Below, in pieces: positions 56,489 through 64,000 of a DNA stretch of 64,000 nt (the first letter of the stretch is position 1; every line of letters begins with the position of its first letter). Position numbers and translations under genes: made by a program. This stretch comes from Streptomyces violaceorubidus (lineage in GTDB: Bacteria; Actinomycetota; Actinomycetes; Streptomycetales; Streptomycetaceae): NCBI RefSeq assembly GCF_000717995.1, contig NZ_JODM01000002.1, forward strand, positions 496,001 through 560,000. The letters run 5' to 3'. The notes under the pieces were generated by a model. It was not told the DNA's origin. It saw nothing but the letters and a program-made list of their open reading frames with translations, and did no database searches.

Positions 56489-56518
56489 GAGCCCCCAGGG
56501 GGTGTTCCCCGGGGGCTC
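56489..56518 (-). terminator. Hairpin between LLM gene and hen1
   Basis: GAGCCCCC (56489-56496) and GGGGGCTC (56511-56518) form an 8-bp stem, extendable inside through the AGGGGG/CCCC loop. It lies beyond the LLM stop and before hen1 on the same strand, so it probably ends the LLM transcript and leaves hen1-pnkp with its own promoter. Confidence 0.6.
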
Positions 56519-56595
56519 CGGCAGGACGACGGTCACACCATCGCACAGGGCGGGTGAGAGGCGCCTTCGGTTATTCGGCGGTGCGAGGGTCGGTC

Positions 56596-57519
56596 TCAGG
56601 CCAGTTGCGACTGGACCTGGGAGGAGATCAGCTCCAGGTGGTCCAGATCGTCGAGGTCGAGGATCTGGAGGTAGATCCGCTGGGCGCCGGCCTCGGCGTA
56701 GCGGCCGATCTTCTCGACGACCTCGGCCGGGGAGCCCGCGAGGCCGTTGGCCTTCAGCTCCTCGACCTGGCGGCCGATGACGCCGGCGCGCCGGGTGACC
56801 TCGGCGTCGTCCTTGCCGACGCAGGCGACGAGGGCGTTGGAGCAGGTAAGGGCGTCGGGCCCGCGGCCGGCCGCCTCGGCGGCGGCCCGCACCCGGCCGA
56901 ACTGGCGCTCGGTGTCCTCGATCGAGGCGAACGGCATGTTGAACTCGTCGGCGTACTGTCCGGCCAGCCGCGGGGTGCGGGTGGCGCCGTGGCCGCCGAT
57001 GAGCACGGGCACCTTGGCCTGCTGGGGCTTGGGCAGCGCGGGCGAGTCGGTGAGGTCGTAGAACCTGCCGTGGAAGTCGAAGGTCTTGCCCGTCTCGGTG
57101 GCCCACAGGCCGGTGACGATCGCCAACTGCTCCTCCAGGCGGCCGATCTTCTCCTTGGGGAAGGGGATGCCGTACGCCTTGTGCTCCTCCTCGAACCAGC
57201 CGGCGCCCAGGCCCAGCTCGATGCGGCCGCCCGACATCTGGTCGACCTGGGCGACCTGGATGGCGAGGACGCCGGGCAGCCGGAAGGTGCCCGCGGTCAT
57301 GAGGGTGCCGAGGCGGATGCGCTTGGTCTCCCGGGCGAGGCCGGCCAGGGTGATCCAGGCGTCGGTGGGGCCGGGGAGGCCGTCCACGGCGCCCATGCGC
57401 AGGTAGTGGTCGCTGCGGAAGAAGGCGTCGAAGCCGAGGTCCTCGGTGGCCTTGGCCACGGTGAGCAAGGTGTCGTAGGTGGCCCCCTGCTGGGGCTCGG
57501 TGAAGATGCGGAGATCCAT
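56596..57519 (-). CDS. LLM-class F420-dependent oxidoreductase
   Basis: A 307-aa luciferase-like (TIM-barrel) flavin/F420 enzyme: MDLRIFTEPQQGATYDTLLT, FDAFFRSDHYLRMGAVDGLP, RIRLGTLMTAGTFRLPGVLA, SGGRIELGLGAGWFEEEHKA and VPVLIGGHGATRTPRLAGQY. Actinobacterial members of this subgroup use coenzyme F420 rather than FMN. The substrate is unknown. ATG 57519 is preferred; another in-frame ATG lies three codons upstream (57528). Monocistronic, with a hairpin after its stop. Confidence 0.88.
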   Translation of the reverse strand: MDLRIFTEPQQGATYDTLLTVAKATEDLGFDAFFRSDHYLRMGAVDGLPGPTDAWITLAGLARETKRIRLGTLMTAGTFRLPGVLAIQVAQVDQMSGGRIELGLGAGWFEEEHKAYGIPFPKEKIGRLEEQLAIVTGLWATETGKTFDFHGRFYDLTDSPALPKPQQAKVPVLIGGHGATRTPRLAGQYADEFNMPFASIEDTERQFGRVRAAAEAAGRGPDALTCSNALVACVGKDDAEVTRRAGVIGRQVEELKANGLAGSPAEVVEKIGRYAEAGAQRIYLQILDLDDLDHLELISSQVQSQLA

Positions 57520-57625
57520 GTCTCCCATCCTGCCTGCTCGGCGCGGGTGTCGGGCTCAGGCTCCGCTCGCGGCGCGCGGAGCGCGGGGCCCAGCGGCGGT
57601 CGGCCCGGTCTCCCGGGTCGGGAGA

Positions 57626-58096
57626 CTAGCCCGCCTCCCGCTCCGGTAAGTGCGCGTCGCGGTCCGCCAGTTTCCGGAGCATCTCCAGGACCCGGTCCCG
57701 TGACTCGTCGGCCGCGTCGATGGCCTCCATGCACTGCCAGTACGTCGCCTCGTCGTCCGCGGCGCAGGCGACGCCCACCAGCGCGATGCCGGTCTCGCCG
57801 AGCAGGGTGCCCAGGCGCATCAGGGCCTGCCGGGCGTCGCCCAGTTCGGTGAGCTGGGCGGCGCGCAGCTCGCCCGGGGCCAGCTTTGGGGTGTGCAGCA
57901 CTCCGCAGCCGCGGCCCGCCAGCTCGGTCAACCCGATGGCCTCGCCGCGCAGTTCGGGTGGGCCGTGGACTGCCAGGCGGCTGCCGATCGCCTGGGCGAG
58001 GGCCTGCACCTGCCACACCTCCGTCAGCACGTCCGGCACCTCGCCACCGGCGGCCAGGGCACGCCCACTCGTCACGATGAGCCGCACAGCGTCCAT
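57626..58096 (-). CDS. DUF6099-like hypothetical protein
   Basis: A 156-aa, mainly helical protein with RLIVTSGRALAAGGEVPDVL, WQVQALAQAIGSRLAVHGP, AAQLTELGDARQALMRLGTL and YWQCMEAIDAADESRDRVLE. I match it from memory to DUF6099, a Streptomyces family of unknown role. No signal peptide or membrane segment. ATG 58096; the upstream GGGGG is a weak ribosome binding site. Confidence 0.7.
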   Translation of the reverse strand: MDAVRLIVTSGRALAAGGEVPDVLTEVWQVQALAQAIGSRLAVHGPPELRGEAIGLTELAGRGCGVLHTPKLAPGELRAAQLTELGDARQALMRLGTLLGETGIALVGVACAADDEATYWQCMEAIDAADESRDRVLEMLRKLADRDAHLPEREAG

Positions 58097-58279
58097 GCGC
58101 TGCCCCCGTCTTTCCGACGCGCTCGCGGCGCGTCCGCCCGAACTCCGCTGTCCACTACCCAGAGTGAAGGCGTGTGGGACGAAAAGCTAGAGGAAGGGGG
58201 AAATCTTCGGACACCTTATTGATTTCTGGCCGGATCATGACTGCGGAGAGTGATAACGGAGTCGTTGACTCCTCCCGGC
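58097..58279. other. Intergenic region DUF6099/mazG
   Basis: About 180 bp on the minus-strand path between mazG and DUF6099, including a short AT-rich stretch (CACCTTATTGATTTCTGG). Probably the DUF6099 promoter. No structure recognised. Confidence 0.3.
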
Positions 58280-58636
58280 TCAGCCTTCCGGTTCGCCCGC
58301 CTCGCGCACGGGGAAGCGGGACTCGTTGCGCTCGATCTTCGCCTCCAGCGCGGCCAGCGGGTCGACGCCGAGCACCTCGCAGAACTGGAGGAGGTACGCC
58401 AGCACGTCGGCCACCTCGTCCCGCACCCGGTGCGCGGTGTCCGGGTCGGTCATGACGCGGGCCGACTGCTCGGGCGTCAACCACTGGAAGATCTGCAGGA
58501 GTTCGGAGGCTTCCACGCTCAGCGCGGCGGCCAGGTTCTTGGGGGTGTGGTACGGCTGCCAGTCGCGCGCGGCGGCGAACTCGGCCAGTCTGCGCCGGAG
58601 TGCCGCGAGGTCGAGGTCACGGGGATGATCGTTCAC
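58280..58636 (-). CDS. MazG-like nucleotide pyrophosphohydrolase
   Basis: A 118-aa all-alpha NTP pyrophosphohydrolase. The metal-binding Glu/Asp residues are visible in LSVEASELLQIFQWL and VRDEVADVLAYLLQFCEVLG, and WQPYHTPKNLAAAL is the usual opening of this short MazG/RS21-C6-type family. It hydrolyses (non-canonical) NTPs to NMP and PPi. The GTG start at 58636 lies inside the end of the ATPase gene (20-bp overlap), so it is translationally coupled. Confidence 0.87.
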   Translation of the reverse strand: MNDHPRDLDLAALRRRLAEFAAARDWQPYHTPKNLAAALSVEASELLQIFQWLTPEQSARVMTDPDTAHRVRDEVADVLAYLLQFCEVLGVDPLAALEAKIERNESRFPVREAGEPEG

Positions 58637-59885
58637 GGTTCAGGTGTACCACCGTGACGCCGCCCGCTCCGTCCGCCCCCGCCTCCCCGGCCGCCCCCGC
58701 CACCCACGACGCGTCGGCGACCGCTCCGACGAAGCGGATGTGCCCCCGGTCGCACATCCGCGCCGCCAGCCGGAGCAGTTCGGCGCGCTGGTGCGGGTCC
58801 AGCCCCCGGTCGAAGCCGTCGGCGACGACGGTGAGCGTCTGCAACGCGGCGGGCACCTCGCCGGCCGGGTCGACCGCCAGCACCCCGGGCCCGGTGAACA
58901 GCACCAGCGCGAGGGCGAGGTAGCGCAGCTCGCCGTAGCCCAGGCGGGCCAGTCCGGTGCGGATGCCGTCGCCCCGGTCGAGGAGCGCGCGGACCACACC
59001 GCCGAGGACCGGTTCGGCCAGGACGTCCTCGACGGGGCCCGCGCATCCGGCCCGTACCGCCGTGACGAACTGCGCGTGCCGCCGGCCGCACTCGGCGCGG
59101 GTGCGCCACAGCACGTCGGCAAGGTTGTCGCAGCCGCCGAGGAGCCGTCCGGAACCGGTGGGCACCGGCTCCCGCATCCGGCCCGGCCGCGGGTCGCAGG
59201 CGAAGACGGAGCGCAGGGCGACGACCATCTGCTCGGCCGCCGCGAGCACCCTGCGCTGCCCGTCCGTCTTGCCGGCCACCCGCAGCGGCAGCAGCGGGGT
59301 GCCGAGCCGGTCGTCCGGCAGCGGGGCGCGGGTCACGGATGCCGACCCGGCCGTGTGCCAGGCCGCCTGCACGGCACGGCGGCCCGGGTCGCGCAGCGCC
59401 GTCTCCAGGAGCACCACGCCGTCCGCCGTCAGCCGCTCCCCCACGATGCGCAGCTCGGGCTCGGCCTGTACGGCGACGTCCAGGTGCACCGGCCCCTCGG
59501 CCCCGTCGGCCGTGCAGCCGATGCGGAAGCCGCGGCGGTGCTGCGCGTCGGGCCGGGCCCGTTCGGGCACGCACGCGACCGGGTCCGGGAACACCGCGCC
59601 GAGTTCCGCGCCGCCGCCGAGCCGGGCCAGGGCGTCGTACGCCCTGAGCGCGCTGGACTTGCCGCTGCCGCTGGGCCCGGCGAGCACGGTGAGCGGCCCG
59701 AGCCGCAGCACGGCACGCCGGTGCCCGGCGAAGGCGGACAGCCGCAACTGGGTGACGCTGGGGCGCCCGGGGAGCACCGCGAGGGACGCGTCCGACACGG
59801 ACGCCACGGACGACACGGATGAGCCGAAGGAGCCGGACGGGCCGGACGGCGCAGGTGACGCGGAGGACGCAGGTGACGCTGCCAT
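58617..59885 (-). CDS. AAA-family (RecF/SMC-like) ATPase
   Basis: A 422-aa protein. After a low-complexity Ser/Ala/Pro N-terminus (about 1-42) the core reads VTQLRLSAFAGHRRAVLRLG and LTVLAGPSGSGKSSALRAYD, a Walker A motif embedded as in AAA_21/RecF-type ATPases. The C-terminal half has a LGYGELRYLALALVLFTGPG signature-like helix and GVLAVDPAGEVPAALQ where Walker B should be; the usual DEP is altered to DPA. The real start may lie after the low-complexity part. Co-directional with sflA and overlapping mazG. Function unknown; a DNA repair or defence-type ATPase is inference. Confidence 0.72.
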   Translation of the reverse strand: MAASPASSASPAPSGPSGSFGSSVSSVASVSDASLAVLPGRPSVTQLRLSAFAGHRRAVLRLGPLTVLAGPSGSGKSSALRAYDALARLGGGAELGAVFPDPVACVPERARPDAQHRRGFRIGCTADGAEGPVHLDVAVQAEPELRIVGERLTADGVVLLETALRDPGRRAVQAAWHTAGSASVTRAPLPDDRLGTPLLPLRVAGKTDGQRRVLAAAEQMVVALRSVFACDPRPGRMREPVPTGSGRLLGGCDNLADVLWRTRAECGRRHAQFVTAVRAGCAGPVEDVLAEPVLGGVVRALLDRGDGIRTGLARLGYGELRYLALALVLFTGPGVLAVDPAGEVPAALQTLTVVADGFDRGLDPHQRAELLRLAARMCDRGHIRFVGAVADASWVAGAAGEAGADGAGGVTVVHLNRERSSP

Positions 59886-59956
59886 ATGCGGACCGTAGGA
59901 CCGCGCCGGACGGCGAACCGTTTTGCCCGGGCGGCTTTCCTACGATCGGGGGACCG

Positions 59957-60367
59957 TCACACTCCCGGGACCCCCACCGCACTCTCCATCAGCCCGTTCA
60001 CCTCGGTGCCCGCCGGGGTCAGCAGGAAGACGTTGCGGTCCACCCGGTGCATCCCGCTGGCCAGTCCGAAGACGACGCCGGTACTGAAGTCCAGGACCCG
60101 CTTGGCGACATCGCCCTCGGCGCTGGTGAGGTCCAGGAGCACCGGGATCCCCGCCATCAGGGTCTCGGCGACCTCACGGGCGTCCGCGAACACGTTGACC
60201 CTGAGGACGACGAAGCGGCGGCGGCGTTCCGTCTCCGCCTCCGGCATCGCCCGGTGGCCGACCGCCGACGGCCAGGCGTCGCGCCCACGCAGCGGCACGA
60301 CCTGGGCGAGCCCTTCCCACTGTTCATCGGTGACGTCGTGGCTGTTCACCGGCTCCCCCGATTTCAC
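59957..60367 (-). CDS. SepF-like protein (SflA type)
   Basis: A 136-aa SepF paralogue: RRRFVVLRVNVFADAREVAE, MAGIPVLLDLTSAEGDVAKR, VLDFSTGVVFGLASGMHRVD and RNVFLLTPAGTEV. SepF anchors and bundles FtsZ at division sites. Streptomyces carries two extra short paralogues, SflA and SflB, that influence polarity and Z-ring assembly; by synteny this resembles SflA (memory-based). It lacks the long SepF N-terminal amphipathic helix and linker. The start is GTG 60367 with AAGGCGA upstream. Confidence 0.82.
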   Translation of the reverse strand: MKSGEPVNSHDVTDEQWEGLAQVVPLRGRDAWPSAVGHRAMPEAETERRRRFVVLRVNVFADAREVAETLMAGIPVLLDLTSAEGDVAKRVLDFSTGVVFGLASGMHRVDRNVFLLTPAGTEVNGLMESAVGVPGV

Positions 60368-60440
60368 TCGCCTTCATTGCCTGCACCAGCCAATTCTTAC
60401 GCCAAGTCACCCGTTCGGCCCAACAGCGACACGGTCGACG

Positions 60441-60490
60441 ACGCTCCGTGCGACTCCGTGCGGCTCCCTGCGGCTCCCTGCGGCTCCGTG
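60441..60490. repeat. Five tandem 10-bp repeats in the divergent sflA/dehydrogenase region
   Basis: Five 10-mers in a row (ACGCTCCGTG, CGACTCCGTG, CGGCTCCCTG twice, CGGCTCCGTG) lie about 75 bp from the sflA start and 108 bp from the dehydrogenase start. The 10-bp period puts each copy on nearly the same DNA face. Confidence 0.85.
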
Positions 60491-60597
60491 TCCAGTGATT
60501 GTCCGCCGCCGGACCGGGTACTCAGCGACGGCTGTCGCGCCCGCGCGGACACCGCCGTCGCGCCGACGGTCGTACGCCGACCCACGAAGGAGTGCCC

Positions 60598-63500
60598 ATG
60601 GGTGCGCTGGATCTGCCCGAGCCCGTCACGCGCGAAGAGGCACCGCCGCCGCTCGACACCGCCTCGCTCCGGGCCGCGCTGCGCGAGCGGGTCGACGGTG
60701 AGGTCAGGTTCGACGCCGGGAGCCGGGCCGCCTACTCCACGGACGCCTCGAACTTCCGGCAGACCCCCATCGGCGTGGTCGTCCCGCGCACCCCGGAGGC
60801 CGGGGCGGAGGCGGTGGCCGTGGCGCGGGAGTTCGGCGCGCCCGTCCTGTCGCGGGGCGGCGGGACGAGCCTGGCCGGGCAGTGCACCAACGCGGGCCTG
60901 GTCCTCGACTGGTCGAAGTACTGCACCCGGATCGAGTCGGTGGACCCCGAGGCCCGCACCTGCGTCGTCGAGCCCGGGATCGTCCTCGACGACCTGAACC
61001 GGCGCCTGGCCCCGCACGGCCTGCGCTACGGTCCCGAGCCCGCCACCCACGCCAACTGCACCCTCGGCGGCATGATCGGCAACAACTCCTGCGGTGCCAC
61101 CGCACAGGCGCACGGCAAGGTCGTCGACAACATCGCCCGGCTGGAAGTGCTGCTCTACGACGGCACCCGCTTCTGGTGCGGGGAGACGGACGACGAGGAG
61201 TACGCCCGTATCGAGCGGCAGGGCGATCTGCGGGCGACCGTCTACCGGCGGCTGCGCGCGCTGCGCGACGCCTACGGGGACGAGATCCGCCGCCGGTTCC
61301 CCGACATCCCGCGCCGGGTCTCCGGCTACAACCTGGACTCCCTGCTGCCGGAGCACGGCTTCGACGTGGCCGGTCTGCTGGTGGGCAGCGAGTCGACGCT
61401 GGTCACCGTCCTGCGGGCGGAGCTGAAACTGGTGCCGGTGGTGCGGGAACGCTCCCTGCTGGTCCTGGGGTTCGACAGCATCGACAAGGCCGCCGACGCG
61501 GTGCCCGAGATCCTGCCGCACGACCCGATCGCGCTGGAGGGCGTCGACGCCCGGCTGGTCCGCGACGAGCGGATCAAGCACCTGAACCCGACGGCCCTGG
61601 CCCAGATGCCGAAGGGCAACGCCTATCTGATGGTGCAGTTCGGCGGCGACACCGTCGAGGAGGCCGACGCGCGGGCGCACCGGATGCTGGAGGCGGTGCA
61701 CCGCTCCGAGCACGACGCCGACTGCGCGTTCCTGGACGACCCGTCGCACGAGCAGGACCTGTGGCAGGTGCGCGAGGCCGGTCTGGGCGCCACCGCGCAC
61801 ATCCCGGGGAAGCCCGACACCTTCGAGGGCTGGGAGGACTCGGCGGTCTCGCCCGAGCGGCTGGGCGACTACCTGCGCCGGCTGCGTGAGCTGTTCGAGG
61901 AGTTCGGGTACCTGAGCGACACCGGTCCGAGCCTGTACGGCCACTTCGGGCAGGGGTGCGTGCACACCAGGATCCCGTTCGACCTGTACACCGCGGACGG
62001 GGTGGCGGCGTACCGGAGGTTCATGGAGCGGGCGGCCGACCTGGTCGTCGAGTTCGGCGGCTCGCTGTCCGGCGAGCACGGGGACGGGCAGAGCCGGGGC
62101 GAGTTGCTGTCCCGGATGTTCGGGGACCGGCTCGTCGAGGCGTTCGGGCGGCTGAAGGCGGTCTTCGACCCGCTGGACCGGATGAACCCGGGAAAGGTCG
62201 TCGCGCCGTACGGGCTGGACGAGCATCTGCGGCTCGGCGGTGACTGGGCCCCGTTCGAACCCCGCGACCTGCACTTCCGCTTTCCGCACGACGGGGGTTC
62301 GTTCGCCCAGGCGGCCAACCGCTGCGTCGGGGTCGGAAAGTGCCGGCAGCACACCAGCGACGGCACGGTGATGTGCCCGTCGTACCAGGTGACGCGTGAG
62401 GAGGAGCACTCGACGCGGGGCCGGGCCCGGCTGCTGTTCGAGATGCTCGACGGGCACGGGGACGGCGCGATCCGGGACGGCTGGCGCTCGGAGGCGGTCA
62501 AGGACGCCCTCGATCTGTGCCTGGCCTGCAAGGGCTGCAAGAAGGACTGTCCGGCGGACGTGGACATGGCCACGTACAAGGCGGAGTTCCTGTCCCACCA
62601 CTACGCCGGGCGGCCGTGGCGCCGGCCGCGCTCGGACTGGTCCATGGGCTGGCTGCCGGCGCTCGCGCAGGTGGTGGGCCGCGCCCGGCTCGCGCCGGTG
62701 GTCAACGCGCTCACGCACGCGCCGCTGCTGTCGAAGGCCGCGGTGCTGCTCGCCGGGGTGGCCGACCGGGAGGTGCCGCTGTTCGCACAGCGGACCTTCG
62801 AGCAGTGGTTCGCGGAGCACGAGCCCGAGGGTGACGGCCGCCGCGGGTCCGTGCTGCTGTGGCCGGACACCTTCACCAACCACTTCCACCCCCACATCGG
62901 CCGGGCGGCGGTGCGGGTCCTCGAACAGGCCGGCTGGCGGGTGGAGTTGCCACCGGAGCCGCTGTGCTGCGGGCTGACCTGGATCTCCACGGGACAACTG
63001 GGCACCGCCGAGAAGGTCCTCACCCGCACCGTGCGCGCCCTGGCCGGGCATGTCCGCGCGGGCGGCCTGGTCGTGGCCCTGGAGCCGAGCTGCACGGCCG
63101 TGTTCCGGGCCGACGCGGCCGAGCTGTTCCCCGGCGACCAGGACGTGCGGCGGCTGGCCGGGCAGACGGTGACGCTGTCGGAGCTGCTCACCGAGCACTC
63201 CCCCGGGTACGAGCCGCCGCGGGTTCCCGACCGGTCCGCGCGGGCGCTGGCCCAGGTGCACTGCCACCAGCACGCGGTGCTCGGCTGGGAGGCCGACCAG
63301 GAGCTGCTGCGCCGGGCCGGGGTGGACGCGGAGCGACTGGACTCCGGGTGCTGCGGGCTGGCCGGCAACTTCGGCTTCGAGCGCGGTCACCTGGACGTCA
63401 GCGAGGCGTGCGCGGAGCGGGTGCTGCTGCCCCGGCTGCGGGCGGAGGACGAGTCGACCGTCGTCCTCGCGGACGGCTTCAGCTGCCGTACCCAGATCCA

Positions 63501-63729
63501 CGAGTTCGACAGCGGCGGCCACGAGGGCGTGCACCTGGCGGAACTGCTGGCCTCGGCCCTGCCGGGCGGCCCCGGGGCCCCGGGCAGCGCGTACGGCACC
63601 GCGCCGGGCGCCCGTCCGGCCGCTCCCGGTCCCCGGGCCAGGGCCCTGGCCCTCGCGGGCACGGCGGCGGCCGCGCTGGGCACCGCGGCGGCGGCGACGG
63701 CACTGGTGAGGAGCGTGCGGCGCCGTTGA
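60598..63729 (+). CDS. FAD/Fe-S oxidoreductase of the D-2-hydroxyacid dehydrogenase (GlcD-GlpC fusion) type
   Basis: A 1043-aa fusion. Residues about 20-560 are a FAD-linked VAO-type oxidase (FGAPVLSRGGGTSLAGQCTN for FAD pyrophosphate binding, GGMIGNNSCGATAQAHGKV, GSLSGEHGDGQSRGELL). Residues about 570-665 hold two [4Fe-4S] clusters (CVGVGKCRQHTSDGTVMCPS; LCLACKGCKKDCPADVDM). Residues about 740-980 have two CCG domains (LCCGLTWISTGQLG; DSGCCGLAGNFGFERGH). This is the YdiJ-like architecture, probably oxidising D-lactate or D-2-hydroxyglutarate into the quinone pool. The C-terminus has an Ala-rich hydrophobic tail that may anchor it. ATG 60598 has AAGGAG 5 nt upstream. Confidence 0.92.
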   Translation: MGALDLPEPVTREEAPPPLDTASLRAALRERVDGEVRFDAGSRAAYSTDASNFRQTPIGVVVPRTPEAGAEAVAVAREFGAPVLSRGGGTSLAGQCTNAGLVLDWSKYCTRIESVDPEARTCVVEPGIVLDDLNRRLAPHGLRYGPEPATHANCTLGGMIGNNSCGATAQAHGKVVDNIARLEVLLYDGTRFWCGETDDEEYARIERQGDLRATVYRRLRALRDAYGDEIRRRFPDIPRRVSGYNLDSLLPEHGFDVAGLLVGSESTLVTVLRAELKLVPVVRERSLLVLGFDSIDKAADAVPEILPHDPIALEGVDARLVRDERIKHLNPTALAQMPKGNAYLMVQFGGDTVEEADARAHRMLEAVHRSEHDADCAFLDDPSHEQDLWQVREAGLGATAHIPGKPDTFEGWEDSAVSPERLGDYLRRLRELFEEFGYLSDTGPSLYGHFGQGCVHTRIPFDLYTADGVAAYRRFMERAADLVVEFGGSLSGEHGDGQSRGELLSRMFGDRLVEAFGRLKAVFDPLDRMNPGKVVAPYGLDEHLRLGGDWAPFEPRDLHFRFPHDGGSFAQAANRCVGVGKCRQHTSDGTVMCPSYQVTREEEHSTRGRARLLFEMLDGHGDGAIRDGWRSEAVKDALDLCLACKGCKKDCPADVDMATYKAEFLSHHYAGRPWRRPRSDWSMGWLPALAQVVGRARLAPVVNALTHAPLLSKAAVLLAGVADREVPLFAQRTFEQWFAEHEPEGDGRRGSVLLWPDTFTNHFHPHIGRAAVRVLEQAGWRVELPPEPLCCGLTWISTGQLGTAEKVLTRTVRALAGHVRAGGLVVALEPSCTAVFRADAAELFPGDQDVRRLAGQTVTLSELLTEHSPGYEPPRVPDRSARALAQVHCHQHAVLGWEADQELLRRAGVDAERLDSGCCGLAGNFGFERGHLDVSEACAERVLLPRLRAEDESTVVLADGFSCRTQIHEFDSGGHEGVHLAELLASALPGGPGAPGSAYGTAPGARPAAPGPRARALALAGTAAAALGTAAAATALVRSVRRR

Positions 63730-63736
63730 ACCCGGA

Positions 63737-63783
63737 CACGACGCACGGTCACCACCGCGGATGCGGGGTGACCGTGCGTCGTG
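63737..63783. terminator. 17-bp inverted repeat between convergent genes
   Basis: CACGACGCACGGTCACC (63737-63753) and its exact complement (63767-63783) with a 13-nt loop, just after the dehydrogenase stop and before the minus-strand DUF7144 stop. Confidence 0.9.
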
Positions 63784-63810
63784 GTAGCCGTGCGTGGTGG
63801 GTGCGGCGTC

Positions 63811-64000
63811 TCAGGCTCGGCCTCGGGAGGGGTCGTCCTGGCGGCTGGCCAGCGCCCAGATCACGAACACGTCGATCGCCATCATGATCACGGACCAGAC
63901 GGGCGCGTACGGCAGGAACAGGAACTGGGCGATCAGACTCAGCGAGGCGAAGACGATACCCGCCACCCGGGCCCAGGCCATGTCCTTGAGCAGGCCGTAT
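63811..64000 (-). CDS. DUF7144-type membrane protein, C-terminal fragment
   Basis: Only the last 62 codons are in the window; the gene continues past the right edge. It shows the end of one hydrophobic segment (ARVAGIVFASLSLIAQFLFL) and a full last one (WSVIMMAIDVFVIWALASR), then a short polar tail (QDDPSRGRA). The pattern fits the small four-segment membrane proteins listed as DUF7144 in Streptomyces. Function unknown. Confidence 0.7.
   Translation of the reverse strand, partial: YGLLKDMAWARVAGIVFASLSLIAQFLFLPYAPVWSVIMMAIDVFVIWALASRQDDPSRGRA

Noticed and set aside
60397..63534. 1045-codon open frame on the minus strand
   Set aside because: It is antisense to the FAD/Fe-S dehydrogenase and an effect of GC-rich third positions; the plus-strand product has complete flavin and iron-sulfur motifs.

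Overview
The window is chromosomal DNA from a Streptomyces species. The evidence is very high GC with GC-rich third codon positions, frequent GTG and TTG starts, GGAGG-type ribosome binding sites, Actinobacteria-only families (DUF5999, DUF6099, DUF4236, F420-type LLM oxidoreductase, a SepF paralogue) and gene order. From memory the order follows the S. coelicolor core chromosome roughly from the SepF-like gene sflA through arcA/OTC, murA, acnA, ngcEFG, rok7B7, xylFGH and a chitinase to dxs, read here from right to left. That match is recollection, not a search.

Region 1 (1-7246): two related beta-propeller proteins flank a LytR-CpsA-Psr cell-wall ligase. They are followed by a small NYN-type protein, an APC amino-acid permease and dxs (MEP isoprenoid pathway).

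Region 2 (7247-21830), amino-sugar and xylose uptake: a secreted GH18 chitinase lies behind DasR-type (dre) sites. XylFGH, the ROK regulator Rok7B7 and the NgcEFG chitobiose/GlcNAc transporter follow on the minus strand. A secreted GH92 alpha-mannosidase is transcribed away from them behind a LacI-type operator. Neither transporter has a second ATPase: XylG is a single-domain subunit and NgcEFG has none, so it presumably borrows a shared ATPase.

Region 3 (21831-27859): a secreted VCBS/FG-GAP protein, aconitase acnA with an iron-box-like site, DUF4236, and MurA with an N-terminal XRE helix-turn-helix. Two palindromes of identical form, ATCTC-N6-GAGAT, lie in the acnA promoter region and just before the HTH-MurA start.

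Region 4 (27842-34532), an accessory and decayed segment: two diverged direct repeats of about 110 bp, each starting with the murA 3' end and ending in paired CTGGGAC motifs, bracket about 5 kb. The segment holds a DUF6183 gene, the stump of a T7SS-type effector, a helicase-tail fragment and a RelE-UvrD helicase broken by a ten-G tract and an in-frame stop. To its right lie a 3'-truncated transglycosylase and a broken LysR gene. There is no integrase.

Region 5 (34744-46339): DUF2637 membrane protein, DUF6299, DUF5999, then an aromatic-acid CoA-ester pathway: hydrolase, RidA, acyl-CoA dehydrogenase, benzoate/2-aminobenzoate-type CoA ligase, PaaX regulator, a fused flavin monooxygenase/old-yellow-enzyme reductase and an enoyl-CoA hydratase. 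The parts match the aerobic 2-aminobenzoyl-CoA pathway. The two divergent control regions share a 13-nt motif. An unrelated sulfotransferase lies inside.

Region 6 (46526-64000): anti-sigma-type ATPase; an arginine deiminase, ornithine carbamoyltransferase and permease operon without carbamate kinase; a CPA2 antiporter; the Hen1-Pnkp RNA-repair operon; LLM oxidoreductase; DUF6099; a SflA-AAA-MazG run; a large FAD/Fe-S D-2-hydroxyacid dehydrogenase; and the end of a DUF7144 membrane protein. I saw no tRNA, rRNA, CRISPR array, transposase or integrase.
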